Shown here: one piece after another, positions 49,741 to 59,081 of the stretch
How the letters are laid out: each line of letters starts with the position of its first letter
How positions within the stretch are numbered: position 1 is the stretch's first letter
Source of the DNA: Caecitellus pseudoparvulus
Taxonomy: Eukaryota; Bigyra: Bicosoecida
Direction of reading: 5' to 3'
DNA: 64,000 bases
Assembly (NCBI GenBank): GCA_965644315.1
Contig: CBFFRQ010000041.1
Span: 62,001 to 126,000 of the forward strand
Made by a program: the position numbers and the translations under genes
The notes under the pieces: model-generated
What the model was told of the DNA's origin: nothing
The model's database searches: none
Seen by the model: only the letters and a program-made list of their open reading frames with translations

Positions 49741-51387
49741 TCACTCCTCCCTCGCACGCTTCCTGCCCTTCCCACCACCACCTCGCAGCACCTTCAGCTT
49801 GTCCATGCGCTTCGTCACGTGGCGCTTCTTCGCCTGCGCCCTCCCCCTCCGACACCCTGCAGCTGCTGCCGGGTCCACCACCGCCTCCTGCGCCACTTGC
49901 TTCGCCCGTCCCTCCTTCGCCGCCGCCCTGGCCCGCCGCTCGCCGTTGTACGCCGTCAGGAACACATCTGCACCCATGGCAGCCTGCACCGCCTCCATGA
50001 CCTCCGACCCCAAGGCCCCTGCCTCTGCTGCAGCGGCCGCCTGCTGAGCCTGCTCTGACCAGGATGGCGCATCGGCCAGGCGGGGGTCGCTGGCCACATG
50101 CTCTGCCGCCTGCACAGTGCGGAACACTGCCCGCGCCACTGGCACCACGTAGCGCTGCAGATCCGCCTGCGGCAAGTGCCCAGCCATGGCCCCGAACACG
50201 TTCAGCGCCGTGGTGGCCGCCGGCCCGCCCTTGTGCACTGCTGTGTTGCTGAGGCGCTGCAGCAGCCAGAACAGCGGATCCCGCGCACTGCCTCCGTCAT
50301 CCTTGTGGGCAGTGTGTGTGGAGGGCGAGCTGTCACGCTGCACTGCCTTGCCGCCCACCACCTCCACGCCACCCACGAGCAGGGTGGACTTGCCGGCCAA
50401 GCGAGCCGTGCGCTCGGCGAGGTGGGGCGGGATGGTATTGCGGGAGCTGGGCTGCGTCGTGGCGAACAGCCCCACCGCCGTGAACAGCAGCATCGGCGCC
50501 AGAGCCGCGCCCTGCTCCGTGCTCTACGTCCTGTCCGCCAGCTGCACACAGGCTGCCCGGGCCAGGGCGAACAGGCGCTCATCCCTAGCCAGCCACGCCG
50601 CCACGCCAGGTGGTGGGGGGCAGCTTCCCACGCTCGCCACTGTCACGGTGTTCAGGACGGCGCCCAGCCACCTGGCTGCTGCCGCCCGCATCCACGCGTG
50701 AGGGAACCCTATGATATCAGTAAGGGCATCCAGTGACGTCCGCAGTGCACTGAGCAGTGTAGCAGCAGTGGTGGTGGCGTCTGACTCCTGCGCCTTCCCT
50801 GCCTTGTGCCGCCGCTTCGTGCCGCTGGCAGGCGTACCACCACTGCCACTGCCACTCCCACCGGCGCCGGCTGCTGCCTCGCTCAGCACACGGGGATGTG
50901 CCTCCCACAGACGCTGCAGGAGGGTGCAGGCGTAGTACGCCGTGTCCCACGGCAGGGCTGTGGCAGCCTTGCGGGCCTGCGCCTGAGCCGTACGCCGCGC
51001 AGCTACGGCGGGCGTCACCACACGCCCCCACCTGTCCACATCCCCGTCACCCCTGGCATCACTGTCATCGCCCTCCAGCTCCCCGCCGCCACCCGCCGCT
51101 CCACTCGGCACGGCACGGGCAGTGCCAGGCGCACTGGCCTGCCCCGACCCACTCGCCGCACCCAGCAACGCCAGACTGCCCCCCTCTGCCGCCGCGGCAT
51201 CCCCCACGTCACTCCCATCACCATCGCCGTCATCCGCCGCCGCTGCGTCCTCCTCCAAGTGCTGAGCATGCCGCATGGTTGCCGAGGCAGCATCACTCGC
51301 CTGCGCCTCCTGCACGCCCTCACGTGCAGGCGCCAGGGCTGACCCATCACCCCCACCACTAGCACAAGTCATGTTCCCTTCGAACAT
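49741..51387 (-). pseudogene. UTP20 C-terminal fragment with in-frame stop, probable pseudogene
   Basis: Read on the minus strand, this matches only the last part of UTP20, a very large (about 2700-residue) SSU-processome protein. The matches are GFPHAWMRAAAARWLGAVLN ('YPHAWVRL.AA...G.L'), LFALARAACVQL, PMLLFTAVGLF, LFWLLQRLSNTA, and the basic tail YNGERRARAAAKEGRAKQVA and AGCRRGRAQAKKRH. A TAG at 50524-50526 interrupts the frame between CVQLADRT and STEQGAAL. As far as I recall the family, the spacing across the stop fits without a gap, so it looks like a nonsense mutation in continuous sequence. A 36-nt GTGCAG...GAGCAG intron (50512-50547) could remove it but would be far shorter than any other here. 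No upstream UTP20 exons are visible; the 5' end lies at a small palindrome. Programmed readthrough or a sequencing error are alternatives. Confidence 0.65.
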
Positions 51388-51388
51388 G
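51370..51388. repeat. Inverted repeat CATGTTC-CCTTC-GAACATG
   Basis: A perfect 7-bp inverted repeat with a 5-base loop lies exactly at the left boundary of the UTP20 fragment. It includes both possible Met codons of that frame. It could be a chance hairpin or mark a rearrangement junction. Confidence 0.5.
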
Positions 51389-51827
51389 GGCGCATGTCTT
51401 GTAGAAGTACTTTTCTTTCACGGGGAACCTCCCGAACTCACTTTGCTCCGATCGTCATGCACCAGCCATGAGATTTCTCCCCATAAAGCGCGGTGGTGGA
51501 CCACAAGATGTCAATTGTTGAGGCCCGTAGGGGGGCACTAGAACTAGCCAAAGGTCACGTCCCGGACAACGGGTATCTGGATGGAGGGTGGCTTTCAGCT
51601 CCTTGAACCAGACACACAGATCGAGTGGAGCCGGACACCTTTGAGTTCCCCACGTACAAAAACCTGCGCTACTGATACATTGTGTGCCCCTTCCTGGGAA
51701 CAAATGCTACTCTGTCCGACCTTTCTCCCATTCTGTTCCACTCTTTGGTTCCTTGGCGCACACGCACCGCGGCGAGTTTCGTGGCCGTTTCGCCAGGGTC
51801 TGACCAGGTAGTGACACCTCCAGCACC
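51388..51827. other. AT-richer intergenic stretch with short open frames
   Basis: This 440-base region is less GC-rich than the genes. A 32-codon frame at 51508-51606 (MSIVEARRGALELAKG...) and a second short frame ending in FEFPTYKNLRY near 51668 look protein-like but match nothing I know. They could be decayed exons or chance. It probably also contains the promoter of the gene at 51828. No transposon ends are clear. Confidence 0.3.
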
Positions 51828-53382
51828 ATGGCGGCGGCGCAAGCCAGCGTCATATGGCACCAGTCACCCCCATCAGATTTTGAGACATTTGTCTTGTGGG
51901 CTCGGCGGTGCAATTCGGTGACAGTCACGCCGAACCGCGTGCAAACCAAGGTCTTCAAGCGGCCGACATACAGTGTCTGCTTCTTCCGCGCGATGGACAG
52001 CGCAGCCAGCGCTGCTGCCAGGGCAGCGCCCCATGCACATGGTGTGGAGCCACGCAGCTCTCACCCAAGCTTTGTGCACTTTGGGCCCATGTGCCAAGCG
52101 GCGGCCAAGGTGCGTGCGCTCGTGTGTGACTCGGCGTGGCGCTGAGTCTGGGGCAGTAGCAGGCAGCAAGCGCTTCTGGCGTTAGCGCGATGGAACGCGC
52201 GTGGCCTGCTCGCTGCCACGGCGCTGTGGGGGCGCACTGTGCTGCTCAGAGGATTGCGTGTCCACAAACATCAGCACATTGTGCAGGAGTCTGACTCTCG
52301 CCCTTCTCCCTGCGCAGTTGACGTCGCCGGAGTTAGTGGAGGTGGCAGTGTCCAAGCCTCGCGGCTTCAGCCTGCCTGGGCACAGCGCCAACGACCAGGT
52401 CATGGCCAAACGTGCAGACAGCATGCAGAGAATGCTGCAAGTGGCCCTGAACGGCCTGCGCCTGGGCGCGGCAGACGCGAAGGAGGCGGGTTTGCTGCTG
52501 TGGTGCGCTGCGGCCAGTGCAACGCCGGCCAAGTCCAAGGCCGTCAGCGACCGCCGCATCCTGCTGCGCATCGCGGAGTGGGACGCAGTGGCAACGGGGA
52601 GCGGCAACGTGTCTCCCGCTGCGTCCTCGGCGGCTGCCAGCATCATGCAGGACACCGAGCAACCAGGCGTGGAGGTGGTACTGTTGAGCCAGCCCACTCG
52701 TGCCTCCTCCCGCACCCCTGCCGCGGCACCTGCCCCTGCGGCGCCGGCTACGTCGTCCTGGGACCCCTTCGCCGACATGGGCGGAGAGGAGGAGGAGGAG
52801 GAGGAGGATGACGCGTGGAGCAGCATCCACCGCTCCAACACCGCCTTGCAAGGCCGCACCTCCACCCCCCCCCAGCCCACACCTATCCCTGCTCCTACCG
52901 GAACCGACACACAGCCCTCGCAGAGCTCCACTCGGAGTCGACGTGGCGGCGGCATCCGACGCAGTAACAGCTCTAGGTCAGCCTTGCGTCCGCCGCCCGC
53001 CTCTGGCAAGCGCCGTGGGCTGGCCGGCACAGTGGCGCAGGACGCCTCCATCGGTACACAAGGGACTAGTGCAGCAGCGCAGACCCGGCAGCCCGTGACG
53101 CCGCCCAGGCCTCGCGCGAGCAGTGCCGTGCCTGCCATCGAGACGCCTCCCGGCACACGCCTGGCCACCATTCACTCGCCCGGCGTGTTGGGCCTGAGCG
53201 AGGAGGCGGGGGACGACGCCTTCGATCCCTTCAAGTCCCCGCCTCCTGGCAAAACGCTGGGTGGCGCGCCACAAGCGCCCGCCCAGGCTGCAGCTGACCT
53301 GGACGCACTGTTCGGCTCCGCCAGCAGTCAGCCTGCCGCCCAGCCGCAGCGCGTGGAGGACATTGACGCCTTCTTCAGCTAG
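51828..53382 (+). CDS. Putative clathrin-adaptor-like protein with DPF motifs
   Basis: Three proposed exons (51828-52109, 52167-52238, 52318-53382) give 472 residues. The first 230 residues are mostly helical. They begin VIWHQSPPSDFETFVLWARR and include QALLALARWNARGLLATALW across the first splice and MAKRADSMQRMLQVALNGLR. The size and helical character would fit an ENTH, ANTH or VHS domain, but I cannot confirm one. The tail has WDPFADM, AFDPFKS, LDALFGS and IDAFFS. DPF and related acidic Phe motifs bind the alpha-ear of AP-2 in endocytosis. An acidic run of seven Glu follows the first DPF. The exon 2 boundaries are uncertain. A TTTGCATTG motif lies 20 bases past the stop. Confidence 0.5.
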
Positions 53383-53403
53383 GTCATCGCCACCTTTCGC
53401 ATT

Positions 53404-53410
53404 TGCATTG
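53404..53410 (+). terminator. TGCATTG, candidate 3'-end signal
   Basis: It lies 22 bases after the stop of the DPF-motif gene and matches the recurrent 3' motif. Confidence 0.3.
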
Positions 53411-53533
53411 TGTTCTTGTGGGCAATGCACGTTCCTTCGTCGTCTGCGTCTTGGGAGGGGCTGGTGGGAGACTCACCCCCCCTCCCGTGCAGCGGTGCAG
53501 TTGGCGCCAGGCCTGCGTGCTGTGAAGGCGCCT

Positions 53534-54280
53534 TCACGAGGCATCCCCCGGCGCCATGTCCTGCAGCCACTGCTGTGCAGCTTCTGGGGTCCATGGCATG
53601 GGTATGGCCGTCACGGTTGGTGGCGGCGGCAGGCTGTCTGTGCGGTGGAAGGCGCTGGTCAGGATGGTGTCCATGCCTCGGAAGTACGCCCGGCCGAAGA
53701 AGCAGGGCCCCTCCCCCGCCACCACGGCGGGCCCCGGTGTGTCTGGCTGGCCCTGCTGCGTCCCTGTCAAGTGCAGGAGCGTGGGCAGCCACAGCTCGTC
53801 GTCAGGCCACATTTGTGCGAAGGGGATGTCAGGGATGGCGAACCACTGCGGCGACATCTCCTCGCTCTCCGCGATGCTGCCTGTCACCTGGCTGCCCGCG
53901 TACACGTGCACCTCCAGCAGCTGCGGCTTGCCTTCGAACATGAACTCCAGCTGCCCCACGCGCGCCAGGTCGGGGCAGACGATGCCCGCTTCCTCCTCCA
54001 GCTCCCGCGCGGCGCCCTGCGCCACAGTCTCACCAGGCTCCACCTTGCCCCCGAATCCGTTGAACCGGCCCTTCCCGAACCCTCGCTTCTTCATGCCCAG
54101 AAGGATCTGCACAGGGGGGGGCGGAGGGGACGCACGCCGTGTGTCGCTGTGCGGGCTGCGGAAAATGGTGCTGCCCGCCGCCTCTCGCACCCTGTTCTTC
54201 TCATGCTGCACCACCATGATCAGGGTCAGCACCTTGCGGGTGTAAACTGTGGCTGGCGCCGCCCCCTCTGTCGCTGCCAT
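53534..54280 (-). CDS. NUDT1: NUDT1/MTH1-type oxidised purine nucleoside triphosphatase
   Basis: Two exons (54280-54191, 54106-53534) with an 84-nt intron give 220 residues. Joining them restores VLTLIMVVQHEKNR followed by ILLGMKKRGFGKGRFNGFGG, the MTH1 start. The Nudix box is complete: GGKVEPGETVAQGAARELEE followed by EAGI. The REL-EE glutamates bind magnesium. Later WFAIPDIPFAQMWPDDELWL matches the MTH1 base-recognition segment with WPDD, whose Asp pair reads 8-oxo-guanine and 2-hydroxy-adenine. The enzyme cleans oxidised dNTPs from the pool. The C-terminus is about 40 residues longer than in animals. The intron contains ATTTTCCGC. HDAC lies upstream on the same strand, 119 bp away. Confidence 0.93.
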   Translation of the reverse strand: MAATEGAAPATVYTRKVLTLIMVVQHEKNRVREAAGSTIFRSPHSDTRRASPPPPPVQILLGMKKRGFGKGRFNGFGGKVEPGETVAQGAARELEEEAGIVCPDLARVGQLEFMFEGKPQLLEVHVYAGSQVTGSIAESEEMSPQWFAIPDIPFAQMWPDDELWLPTLLHLTGTQQGQPDTPGPAVVAGEGPCFFGRAYFRGMDTILTSAFHRTDSLPPPPTVTAIPMPWTPEAAQQWLQDMAPGDAS

Positions 54281-54399
54281 GCCGCTTGGGTGTCAAGGGG
54301 AGGTGCGGCGCCGACGAGCCCTGGCGCACGTTCGGTTTGAATGCACGTCTGCAGCGCACGTGTGGAGCTCGCAGAGCGTGGGAAGGTGCAGCTGTGAAT

Positions 54400-56150
54400 T
54401 TATGCAAGGGAGACGTCTCCATCTGCGTCGGCAGGCGCTGATGCCTCTGCAGCAGGGGGCCCCTCGCCGCCCGACCCTGCTGCTGCCGCCGCTGCGACAG
54501 CCGCCGCCACGCCGGGTGAAGGACCCTCCCCCACATCCCGCACATCTTTGGAGTCTTCATACGCCTCGCCAGGGTGCTGCCGTGCAGCCTCGTGTCTCTC
54601 CACGTGCCTCTCATCTGCATCATCCACATCTTCGTCCCGCTCCAGGTATGCTGTGAGTGTGCGGGGTGTGGCGTCGGTGGCGCTGGAGCCAGTCTGGATG
54701 GCCACGCTGGGCGCAATGGGCAGCTCCTTCAGGGCGGCCAGCAGGCGCCCCGTGACGCTCTCCAGATACGTCTTGGAGTTCTTGTTCTCCATGTTGCTGG
54801 GCTTGATGTGCAGGTTGTAGTCGGGCCCGAAGTACTCGAAGTAGTCGCTGTACGGCAACTCATCGGGGATGGGCGTGTCCAGCAGCACACTGGTCTCGTA
54901 CGTCCAGCAACGCGCCACGTTGCGCATGGTGTACCCGCCGCCGCCCAGCACCAGCGTGGGCAGGCCGAAGCTCTTCACGTACTCGACGCAGGAGGCGTGT
55001 CCCCGCAGGGTCAGGTTGAAGCAGCCCAGGCGGTCCCCCGTCAGGCTGTCAGCGCCGCACTGGAGCACGACGGCGCCGGGGCGGAAGCGCTGCATGATGC
55101 CCTGGATGATGGGCTTGAAGATGTACCGGAAGGAGTCGTCGTCCATGCCCTCCCGCAGGGGGAAGTTGATGCTGCTGTTCTTGCCCTTGCCGTACCCCAG
55201 GTCGCGCCAGTCACCCGTGCCGGGGAAGTAGTCGCCGTACTTGTGGAAGGAGCACGTCATGACGCGGTCCGTGGTGTAGAACGCCTCCTCCACGCCGTCG
55301 CCGTGGTGGATGTCGATGTCGATGTACAGCACCCGCTCGTGCTGCTTCAGCAGCTCCAGAATGCCCAGCACGCAGTCGTTCACGTAGCAGAAGCCGGACG
55401 CCTCGCTCTTCTTCGCGTGGTGCAGACCCCCGCCCCAGTTGATGGCAATGTCAGCCAGGCCGTCGTTCAGGCGAGCCGCGCCACCTGCTCAGGGGGGCGT
55501 GGCGGCGAGGTGCGGGGCGGAATTTGAGCCGAGCCGCTGCCTGCGACACGCAGAGCCACACGTACCCATGGAGCCAGACGTCGACAGCTGGCAGAACTCA
55601 AAGAGACCGTCAAAGACAGGGCAGTCCTCGCCAACGTTGACTGCGCGGAGGGGGGCGGCAGGGCGGCGTGCTGGGCGGCTTGCAAGCTGCGCCGGCATCA
55701 CGGCAACCTGCAAACGCTGCCAACGCACATCGCTGCAACGCTCGGAGGTGCTCGTGCATGTTGTCGGGGGAAATCACCCGCAGGAAGTTCACGTAGTCGT
55801 CCGAGTGGAAGCGCGTCATCTCCATGCCGTCCACCAGCACAGGCCGCTGCGGGGTTTCGTTGAGCGGCGCAGCGTGTGAGCCTTCGCGCCGCAACGCCGC
55901 GCCACGCTCGCATGCCACGCACGAACACGTCCATCTGCTTGTACAAGCCATAGTTCACGATGAGGTTGTGCGCCATGCGCATGCGGTGCGGCTGCGAACG
56001 AGGCGGGCTTGCAGTGCCGTGAACGCTGCGCTGGCGAGCGCTGGCCGCCGAGCCCGGCGGCATGCGCACCTTCATCGGGTGCCCCTGGCCATAGTGGTAG
56101 TTGCCGATCTCGCTGTCATAGTAGTACGCCACGCGGCGCTTGGCGGCCAT
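54400..56150 (-). CDS. HDAC1: Class I histone deacetylase (RPD3/HDAC1 type)
   Basis: Five exons (56150-56070, 55991-55923, 55846-55729, 55640-55566, 55484-54400) give 475 residues. The sequence is collinear with RPD3: [71 protein letters not shown], then [20 protein letters not shown]. The [15 protein letters not shown] and [15 protein letters not shown] motifs follow. The two adjacent His (HH), the DxH in IDIHHGD and the second Asp ([11 protein letters not shown]) form the zinc site. It removes acetyl groups from histone tails in repressor complexes. The C-terminal 80 residues are acidic and Ala-rich. Introns are 78, 76, 88 and 81 nt; the last contains CAAATTCCGC. A second element (GCGGAAGTTG) lies 60 bases before the start. 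Confidence 0.96.
55517..55526. promoter_or_regulatory. CAAATTCCGC element in HDAC intron 4
   Basis: In gene direction this copy lies about 40 bases inside the fourth intron. Confidence 0.4.
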
Positions 56151-56209
56151 GGCTAAGCCGCGAAGTGCCGGGAGTTCTGGCAGGCAAAGGAATGCTCACC
56201 CCGCCTGTT

Positions 56210-56219
56210 CAACTTCCGC
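56210..56219. promoter_or_regulatory. CAACTTCCGC element upstream of HDAC
   Basis: In HDAC direction it reads GCGGAAGTTG, 60-69 bases before the start codon. Confidence 0.45.
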
Positions 56220-56490
56220 AAACTGCAAAAGGCCTCCGCTCTTGCTCAGGGTTGCTGGAGCAGGCGAGGCGCGCGCAGGAGGGTCCTTGCAGTGAGAAAT
56301 CGCAACGGGCCTGCCGTTGCTGGTGTGTTGTGGTGGCGGTGATGTTAAAGTGACCGGTGGCTGCCAATGACAGCGATCACATCTGACGGTTCTGGCGGCG
56401 GGTCCAAAGGAGACAAGCGCTGCGACTGAAGGGTGTGGTGAGTGGGTGCACTAGGCGTAGAAGGGATGGAACTTGATGTGTGTCACCGGT

Positions 56491-56520
56491 TGGGACCGGC
56501 TGGGACCGGCTGGGCCGGCT
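56491..56520. repeat. Three tandem 10-bp units (TGGGACCGGC)
   Basis: Two perfect copies and one copy with a change (TGGGCCGGCT) lie end to end, preceded by a partial CACCGGT. They sit in the middle of the divergent promoter and could be a clustered protein-binding site. Confidence 0.65.
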
Positions 56521-56734
56521 CCTGCTCGCTTGGAGCGAATGCCCATCATCGCGACAGAGCCCGTTGAATGGACGTGCACTGCGCAGGGCAATTCCAAGCA
56601 CAGCAATAACGTTCCGCGGATAGTAAGCATTCTGCCTCTTGAAAACTGACAGTAACCACCCTCCGCACTGCTCGCCTTCTGCTTAGAGAGCACCTTGCCG
56701 GCAACAACGCCAAGGACGTGCGGCGGGGTGTATT

Positions 56735-56744
56735 CAATTTCCGC
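56735..56744. promoter_or_regulatory. CAATTTCCGC element before IYD-like start
   Basis: This exact copy ends six bases before the ATG, so it would lie in or just before a very short 5' leader. Confidence 0.5.
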
Positions 56745-56750
56745 AACGCA

Positions 56751-57723
56751 ATGGAGACTGACAAGCTGGATGGAGGGGGCCTGCCTCTGAAGCTATCAGA
56801 CGTGCTCCTTATGGTGTTCATTGTCCTCATCTCTGCCTCACTGCTGCGCCGTGTATGTGCGCCGCGCCGCCGTGTGTGCGCAGTGTGCGGTCCTCACCAC
56901 GCGACTGCTGCTTGCGGCGCAGGCTTGGGGGGATTCCCACACCGCCCCCAAGGCGCCCGCCAGCGGCTCCCGAGCCCCGCCTTTCATTGCGACGCAGGGG
57001 TCTCCAACCACGCCCGACGGCGGCCATGCGCCTTTCTCCGTCACGCGCATGCCGCTGGCGGACATGTCGGCGCGCAACGCAGAATTCCTTGCCGTCATGG
57101 CCCAACGCCGCTCCGTGCGCTTCTTCGCCCCCGACCCCGTGCCGCTGCACATCATCCAGCAATGCGTGGAGGTGGCGGGCACTGCCCCATCCGGCGCCCA
57201 CTGCCAGCCCTGGACCTTCGTCGTGGTCACGTCCACCGCCGTCAAGGCCGCTATTCGTGCAGCAGTGGAGGCGGAGGAGCAGCTCAACTACGACAGGCGC
57301 ATGCGGCGGTCCTGGGTGGCGGATGTCAAGGACCTCGTCACTGGCCTGCACCAGGACGACGGCGAGGGGGGGCACCGTGTCACCAAGCCCTACCTCACTG
57401 ACGCGCCGGCGCTGGTGGTGGTCATGAAGCAGACGCACGGCGTGGCGCCGGACGGGTCCAAGGTGGAACACTACTACGTGGAACACTCCGTGGGCCTCGC
57501 CGTGGGCATGTTCATTGCAGCCCTCACCAATGTCGGATTGTACACCCTCACATCCACGCCCATGGGGGCTGAGGGCGCCATCCGCCGGGCCTGTGGGCGC
57601 CCGGAACACGAAAAGGTGTTCCTGCTCATGCCCATCGGCTGGCCTGCGGAAGACGCCACCGTACCGCACCGCGACGCCGCCACCCTGCGCAAGCCCCTGG
57701 ATGAGGTGATGGTTACTGTGTGA
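56751..57723 (+). CDS. Iodotyrosine deiodinase-like flavoprotein with membrane anchor
   Basis: Exons 56751-56852 and 56923-57723 (70-nt intron) give 300 residues. The N-terminus has one membrane segment (LLMVFIVLISASLL), as in animal IYD. The nitroreductase-type FMN domain follows IYD closely: RRSVRFFAPDPVPLHIIQQ, EVAGTAPSGAHCQPWTFVVV, an EEQLNYDRRMRRSWVADVKD active-site lid, VEHYYVEHSVGLAVGMFIAA and KPLDEVMVTV at the end. The Glu, Tyr and Lys of the lid, which in IYD clamp the substrate zwitterion, are present. IYD removes halogen from iodo-, bromo- or chlorotyrosine using reduced FMN. A microbial eukaryote has no thyroid hormone, so halotyrosine salvage or detoxification is the likely role. 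Confidence 0.9.
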
Positions 57724-57737
57724 AGGGGGGAGACGGC

Positions 57738-57745
57738 TGCATGCC
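57738..57745. terminator. CTGCATGC, candidate shared 3'-end signal
   Basis: The GCATGC palindrome lies in the 24-bp gap between the stops of the IYD-like gene and the convergent PheRS gene. Confidence 0.35.
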
Positions 57746-57747
57746 CG

Positions 57748-58977
57748 TCACCGCAACTCCACGCCCAGCTGGGCCACGGCAGCCTCCCGCAGCTGCTCCT
57801 GCAGCGCGTCCACCTCCTGGTTCGTGAGGGAGCGGTCCATGCTGCGGTAATTGATGCGGAAACAGTGCGACGTGCGCCCCGTCTTGGGGTGTGTGAAGGT
57901 GTCAATGCAGGTGGCTGACTCGGCCAAATCACCCGCCACGCCGCGCACCAACTCGTGCAGGTCGTTCTCGTGGAAGGGCCGGTCCTCTGGCAGCCAGAAG
58001 GCGACGTCCTTGAAGCAGGCGGGGTACTTGGAGTAGGGCTGGAAGGTGGTGATGCGCCCTGGCTGGAACTGTTCGTGGAAACGCGGGTCCTGCGTCCAGA
58101 ACAGGCGGATGTCGGGGATGCCGAACAGCACCATGGCCAGGCGCTCCAGGCCCAGGCCAAAGGCCCAGCCTTCCAAGTGGTCCTGGCCCGCGGCGCCCAG
58201 CACAGCCTTGTGCATGACGCCGCACCCCAGCACCTCCAGCCAGTCCCCGCCCCACCAGATCTCCAGCTCGTAGGACGGCTCGGTGAAGGGGAAGTACGCG
58301 TCCACCCACCGCATGCGCACGTCCCCGAAGATGCTGCGCACCATGCCCTCCAGCTGACTGCGCAGGTCCGCGCTGACGGCGGCCACCTGCTCAGCACGGG
58401 GCGCGGTGTAGTCCAGCTCGTCACGCTCGAAGACACGCACGCCCTCCATCTGGTGGAAAATGGGGTAGTGCGTCGCGTCCACCGTGTCACGGCGGTACAC
58501 GTCGCCAGCCACCAGGAAGCGCCGCTGCCCGGACGCCAGCAGGTCCACCTGATGTGCTGAGGTGTGGCAGCGCAGCAGGCGCTGCTCGTCCAGGTAAAAC
58601 GTGTCGGTGGGGGAGCGGGACACGTGATCGGCTGGCGTTTGCAGGACGTCAAAGTTCTGGCGCACCGTCACGACTGGGTTCAGGTCGTCAAAGAGCTGGA
58701 AGGGCTGCGTGCCGGGTGCGGAATCTGAGAAATGCGCCGCGATCATCTCCTTGATCGTGCACAGGGGGTGGCCCCGCTGCAGCAGCAGCTGCCGGTTCAC
58801 TTTCTCGATGATGGCTGGGGGGACGTTGTTGTGGGCGCTGCCCGTCTCGAACACGCTCACATCCACGGGGCCGCCAGTGCACAGGGAGCGCAGGCGAGGC
58901 AGCAGTGGTGCTGCCGCCCACGGCCGCAGCGCCGCAGCGCCGCCCAAGGCGCGACGCGCCGCACTGGCCAACGCCAT
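57748..58977 (-). CDS. FARS2: Mitochondrial phenylalanyl-tRNA synthetase (monomeric, FARS2 type)
   Basis: The frame from ATG 58977 gives 409 residues beginning with an Ala/Arg-rich mitochondrial presequence (MALASAARRALGG). The ORF is open further upstream without similarity. Class II motifs are present: FQLFDDLNPVVTVRQNFD, LLRCHTSAHQVDLL, VAGDVYRRDTVDATHYPIFH (motif 2), FPFTEPSYELEIWW and GWAFGLGLERLAMVLFGIPD (motif 3). The C-terminal domain (PACFKDVAFWLP ... CFRINYRSMDRSLTNQEVD) is the FDX-ACB anticodon-binding fold of the single-chain mitochondrial enzyme. It charges mitochondrial tRNA-Phe. No intron is visible. ALG1 lies upstream on the same strand, 104 bp away. Confidence 0.95.
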   Translation of the reverse strand: MALASAARRALGGAAALRPWAAAPLLPRLRSLCTGGPVDVSVFETGSAHNNVPPAIIEKVNRQLLLQRGHPLCTIKEMIAAHFSDSAPGTQPFQLFDDLNPVVTVRQNFDVLQTPADHVSRSPTDTFYLDEQRLLRCHTSAHQVDLLASGQRRFLVAGDVYRRDTVDATHYPIFHQMEGVRVFERDELDYTAPRAEQVAAVSADLRSQLEGMVRSIFGDVRMRWVDAYFPFTEPSYELEIWWGGDWLEVLGCGVMHKAVLGAAGQDHLEGWAFGLGLERLAMVLFGIPDIRLFWTQDPRFHEQFQPGRITTFQPYSKYPACFKDVAFWLPEDRPFHENDLHELVRGVAGDLAESATCIDTFTHPKTGRTSHCFRINYRSMDRSLTNQEVDALQEQLREAAVAQLGVELR

Positions 58978-59062
58978 GGCTTGCCCCACTTCGACTGTGC
59001 TGCACACTGTGTGGCTTGGGCATGCGTGGGCTGTATGGACAGGTTTGGGATGTGCTGCGGGG

Positions 59063-59072
59063 CATGCATTGG
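59063..59072 (-). terminator. CAATGCATGC, candidate 3'-end signal of ALG1
   Basis: On the minus strand this motif starts 10 bases after the ALG1 stop, in the 104-bp gap before PheRS. Confidence 0.4.
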
Positions 59073-59081
59073 GCAGGTGCG

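Larger units (their letters stand above)
56151..56750. other. Divergent promoter between HDAC and IYD-like genes
   Basis: This 600-base region holds CAACTTCCGC at 56210-56219 (60 bases from the HDAC start), an exact CAATTTCCGC at 56735-56744 (7 bases from the IYD-like start) and three near-perfect 10-bp repeats at 56491-56520. A GTTCCGCGGA site lies at 56611. No RNA gene is visible. Confidence 0.5.

Noticed and set aside
50512-50547. 36-nt intron that would remove the UTP20 in-frame stop
   Set aside because: It has GT and AG ends but would be far shorter than the other introns placed here and would delete residues that seem to align with the family. Kept only as an alternative.
58726-58740. 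GCGGAATCTGAG as another copy of the promoter element
   Set aside because: It is the coding sequence for FSDSAPG in PheRS on the other strand. Phe-Arg and Ser-Ala codons create TTCCGC by chance; similar coding hits (5490, 9783, 11024, 22625, 55063) were also excluded.
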